DNA from: an uncultured Alistipes sp.
GTDB taxonomy: Bacteria; Bacteroidota; Bacteroidia; Bacteroidales; Rikenellaceae
Reading direction: 5' to 3'
Assembly (NCBI RefSeq): GCF_949296715.1
Contig: NZ_CASFQD010000036.1
Location: 1 to 8,402, forward strand
Length of the DNA stretch: 8,402 nucleotides
A program made the position numbers and the translations under genes. The notes under the pieces were generated by a model, which was not told where the DNA came from, ran no database searches, and saw nothing but the letters and a program-made list of their open reading frames with translations. Below, piece after piece: positions 6,845-8,402 of the stretch (positions are counted from its first letter, which is position 1; every line of letters begins with the position of its first letter).

Positions 6845-7981
6845 CTATTTTACAATTTCCGTACCCCGGCACCGCACGACAAAGGCATCGGGGAAGACCT
6901 TGCGGACCTGCCGCAGATGGCGCTGGGCCGCAGCTTGCGTGTCGAACTCGCCGACACAATATTTATAGGGCAGCGAGCCGGTCGATTTCAGCTGCCGCAC
7001 CTTGCCGCGATAGCTTCGGAACTCGGACGAGCGCAGCGAGACGGGCTTGGCCGAGGCCAGCACCTGCACGGTGTAGCGCACGGGCTCCTCCCTGTCGGGT
7101 TTCGCCGCCTGCTCCCGGCCGGAAGCGGCATCCGCGGGCTTCTCCGCCGGAGCTGGTGTCGGTGTCGGCACGGCGGCCGGAGCCTCCCCGTCGGCGCGCC
7201 GCGTCGTGAGCACGAAGTCCGAATAGTCGCGCACCGCCTCGTAGAGGTTCCGCGCAATCTCGTTCTGCCCCTTTTCGGACTTCATGTAGGCCATCTCCTG
7301 CGCATTGGACATGAACCCGATCTCGGTGAGCACGCCCGGCATGTCCGTGGCGTAGAGCACGCGCAGCAACTGCGGCTTGATCCGCCGCACGACACGCCCC
7401 GCCTCGCGGAAGTTGCGCTCGATGCAGCGGGCGATGGCCATGCTGTATTCGCCGTAGGTGATCTGCAGGTTCTGGATGCGGGCGCGCACGATCGCCGCAT
7501 TGGGCTCGGTCGACAGGTCGATCAGGTCCTCGCGGTTGCTCTCGTAGAGCGCCTCGGTGTTGTAGCGCTGCTCCTTGGGGGTCTCGCCCATGATGAGCAC
7601 CTCGACCCCCTTCGCCGCCGTGGCGGCCGCCGCATTGGCATGGATCGAGATGAAGAGGTCGCCCCCGGCTTCGTTGGCGATGTCGGCGCGCTTCTGAAGG
7701 TCCTCGGCCAGCGTCGTGCCGAGCATCCGGTCCGTCGTGCGCGTGTAGACCACCTTCACGCCGGGCATCCCCTCCTCGATCAGTTTGCCCAGCTTCAGCG
7801 CCACCTTCAGCACGAGCTCCTTCTCGTACATCCCGGCGTAATGCGCGCCGGGCAGCTTGCCGCCGTGCCCCGCGTCGATCACCACGACGCTCACGCCGTG
7901 CGCAATATTCCCCGCCGCCACGACGTTTGTCATAACGGCAGTGCAGACAACAACAAGCGCGAAGAGCGCGCGCAAGCGCAT
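6845..7981 (-). CDS. N-acetylmuramoyl-L-alanine amidase (Amidase_3) with C-terminal SPOR domain
   Basis: A secreted zinc amidase of 378 residues that cuts the bond between MurNAc and the stem peptide in the periplasm. Residues 1-23 are a signal peptide (MRLRALFALVVV, cleavage likely after VAA at 21-23). The Amidase_3 domain spans about 31-255. Zinc ligands are H39 in IDAGHGG, E53 in MYEKE and H114 in ISIHANA, and the catalytic glutamate is E220 in VLTEIGFMSN. A Pro/Ala linker (about 264-300) leads to a SPOR domain (about 301-373, beginning RYTVQVLAS), which in other proteins binds denuded glycan at division sites. I start at ATG 7981-7979, because the 6-codon extension back to a TTG at 7999 would put MSSPRN in front of an otherwise ideal signal peptide. 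The gene leads an operon with the MCE gene and is divergent from the LptD-like gene. It resembles AmiC-type enzymes, but the exact role is not fixed by sequence. Confidence 0.95.
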   Translation of the reverse strand: MRLRALFALVVVCTAVMTNVVAAGNIAHGVSVVVIDAGHGGKLPGAHYAGMYEKELVLKVALKLGKLIEEGMPGVKVVYTRTTDRMLGTTLAEDLQKRADIANEAGGDLFISIHANAAAATAAKGVEVLIMGETPKEQRYNTEALYESNREDLIDLSTEPNAAIVRARIQNLQITYGEYSMAIARCIERNFREAGRVVRRIKPQLLRVLYATDMPGVLTEIGFMSNAQEMAYMKSEKGQNEIARNLYEAVRDYSDFVLTTRRADGEAPAAVPTPTPAPAEKPADAASGREQAAKPDREEPVRYTVQVLASAKPVSLRSSEFRSYRGKVRQLKSTGSLPYKYCVGEFDTQAAAQRHLRQVRKVFPDAFVVRCRGTEIVK

Positions 7982-8021
7982 ATTTCTTGGTGACGACAAG
8001 GGTTTTCTGTAATTTTTTACC

Positions 8022-8029
8022 TATCTTTG
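8022..8029 (+). promoter_or_regulatory. Plus-strand -7 promoter element for the LptD-like gene
   Basis: TATCTTTG matches TAnnTTTG exactly and follows an A/T-rich stretch (8010-8019). Transcription would start near 8036, giving an approximately 85-base leader before the TTG start at 8121. No good -33 box is visible. It lies downstream, in the opposite direction, of the amidase -7 element, so the two promoters face each other. Confidence 0.55.
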
Positions 8030-8045
8030 TCGGGCCCGAAAAGGC

Positions 8046-8082
8046 CCCGGGAGGCCCCTGCGGGGGTTCTCCGGGCGTTTTT
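8046..8082. terminator. GC-rich imperfect hairpin with T5, terminator- or attenuator-like
   Basis: Pairing segments are CCC (8046-8048), GGAG (8050-8053) and CCCC (8055-8058), a TGC loop, then GGGG (8062-8065), CTCC (8069-8072) and GGG (8073-8075). On the plus strand it is followed by CG and five T (8078-8082). On the minus strand T4 (8042-8039) follows after a few bases. It lies in the predicted leaders of both divergent transcripts, so if it terminates it would act as an attenuator. The stem has bulges and the T-tracts are short, so this is tentative. Confidence 0.35.
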
Positions 8083-8099
8083 GCCGACTTGTCGGCAAA
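8080..8099. promoter_or_regulatory. 20-bp palindrome overlapping the amidase promoter, candidate operator
   Basis: TTTGCCGAC (8080-8088) and GTCGGCAAA (8091-8099) form perfect 9-base arms around TT. The right arm shares CAAA (8096-8099) with the minus-strand -7 element and the rest covers the expected amidase start site (about 8089). That position is where a dimeric repressor would block initiation. It is not followed by a T-run on the appropriate side, so it is not a terminator. No regulator is encoded nearby; the operator role is inference. Confidence 0.5.
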
Positions 8100-8103
8100 G
8101 GTA
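8096..8103 (-). promoter_or_regulatory. Bacteroidota-type -7 promoter element for the amidase-mlaD operon
   Basis: The minus strand reads TACCTTTG, an exact TAnnTTTG match preceded by an A/T-rich stretch (8104-8122). The expected start near 8089 gives a leader of about 108 bases to the amidase ATG at 7981. The extended ten bases GTACCTTTGC equal those upstream of murF-alr. No clear -33 TTTG is found at the usual distance. Confidence 0.7.
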
Positions 8104-8120
8104 CGAAAAATTATTGGATT

Positions 8121-8402
8121 TTGAACAGGTCAAGGGTAAAATATGTCTTGTCGGCAACGGTGATTCTGCTGTTCGCCCAGGCCGTGCTGGGCACGTCCGT
8201 CGGCAGCGGACTGCGGCACACCCTGCCCGCCGACACCCTGCTTGTCCGCAGATCCGACACACCGGCGGTCCCGTCCGCACCGCCCGCAGGCGATGAGACG
8301 GCCCCCGCCGCAAGCCCCGACGGAAGCGCCGACGACGGACCCGCCGCCGAGGCCCTCCCGTCGTCCGACAACCCCCGCCAGCGCCGCATGCAGGAGCGCG
8401 CC
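8121..8402 (+). CDS. Probable LptD/OstA-like outer-membrane LPS assembly protein, N-terminal part only
   Basis: An open plus-strand frame to the window edge (94 codons). From TTG 8121 the product is NRSRVK, then a hydrophobic stretch VLSATVILLFAQAVLG, a typical signal peptide, followed by LPADTLLVRR and a disordered Pro/Ala/Asp-rich segment ending RQRRMQERA. No ATG precedes it in frame before the TAA at 8010. TTG 8148 and GTG 8160 would lose the basic n-region, and the in-frame ATG 8388 would lose the signal peptide. The only nearby ATG (8143) is out of frame and stops after six codons. Export is well supported. The LptD/OstA-like identity is inferred from position, since in Bacteroidota such a gene is commonly found next to an amidase-MCE pair, and from the DTLL-type N-terminus. 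No diagnostic domain lies inside the window, so it could be another exported envelope protein. Confidence 0.55.
   Translation, partial: MNRSRVKYVLSATVILLFAQAVLGTSVGSGLRHTLPADTLLVRRSDTPAVPSAPPAGDETAPAASPDGSADDGPAAEALPSSDNPRQRRMQERA

Noticed and set aside
7982..7999. Upstream TTG start for the amidase at 7999
   Set aside because: Adds MSSPRN before a standard signal peptide; ATG 7981 gives the basic n-region and hydrophobic core expected for an exported amidase.
8017..8389. Minus-strand open frames under the LptD-like gene
   Set aside because: Arg/Gly/Ala-rich with no domain; they overlap both predicted promoters and the better supported plus-strand signal-peptide frame.

Overview
The window is dense, high-GC bacterial chromosome that reads as Bacteroidota, most likely an Alistipes-like member of Rikenellaceae. 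That assignment is inference. It rests on the MurF-alanine racemase fusion typical of this phylum, TAnnTTTG-type -7 promoter elements in the intergenic regions, no obvious Shine-Dalgarno sequences, the combination of an amidase-SPOR gene with a single MCE gene, and unusually high GC for the phylum. No phage, transposase, CRISPR, rRNA or tRNA gene is visible.

Layout, right to left along the minus strand, which carries almost everything. At the right edge a plus-strand gene begins (8121 to the window end) with a signal peptide and a disordered N-terminus; it is probably an LptD/OstA-like LPS assembly protein. It is divergent from a minus-strand pair, a periplasmic N-acetylmuramoyl-L-alanine amidase with a SPOR domain (6845-7981) and an MCE/MlaD-family lipid-transport protein (5821-6834), separated by only 10 bases. 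Next comes a 481-base non-coding stretch (5340-5820) holding an imperfect 36-bp tandem array and a second, shorter C-rich repeat. Then mutS2 (2850-5339), closed by a textbook intrinsic terminator (2788-2820). A new transcription unit follows, with its own -7 element and a palindromic leader, leading into the murF-alr fusion (306-2675). Last is the start of an RsmI-like SAM-dependent methyltransferase (1-238, cut by the window edge), probably read through from murF-alr.

The common theme is the cell envelope: D-alanine supply and UDP-MurNAc-pentapeptide synthesis (murF-alr), peptidoglycan cleavage (amidase-SPOR), inner-to-outer membrane lipid traffic (MCE) and probably LPS export (LptD-like). 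MutS2 and the methyltransferase are nucleic-acid or ribosome related neighbours. The coding content is mainly conserved housekeeping. The parts least explained by known families are non-coding: the 36-bp array upstream of mutS2, the face-to-face promoter region between the amidase and the LptD-like gene with its 20-bp palindrome and GC hairpin, and the two mutually exclusive hairpins in the murF-alr leader.
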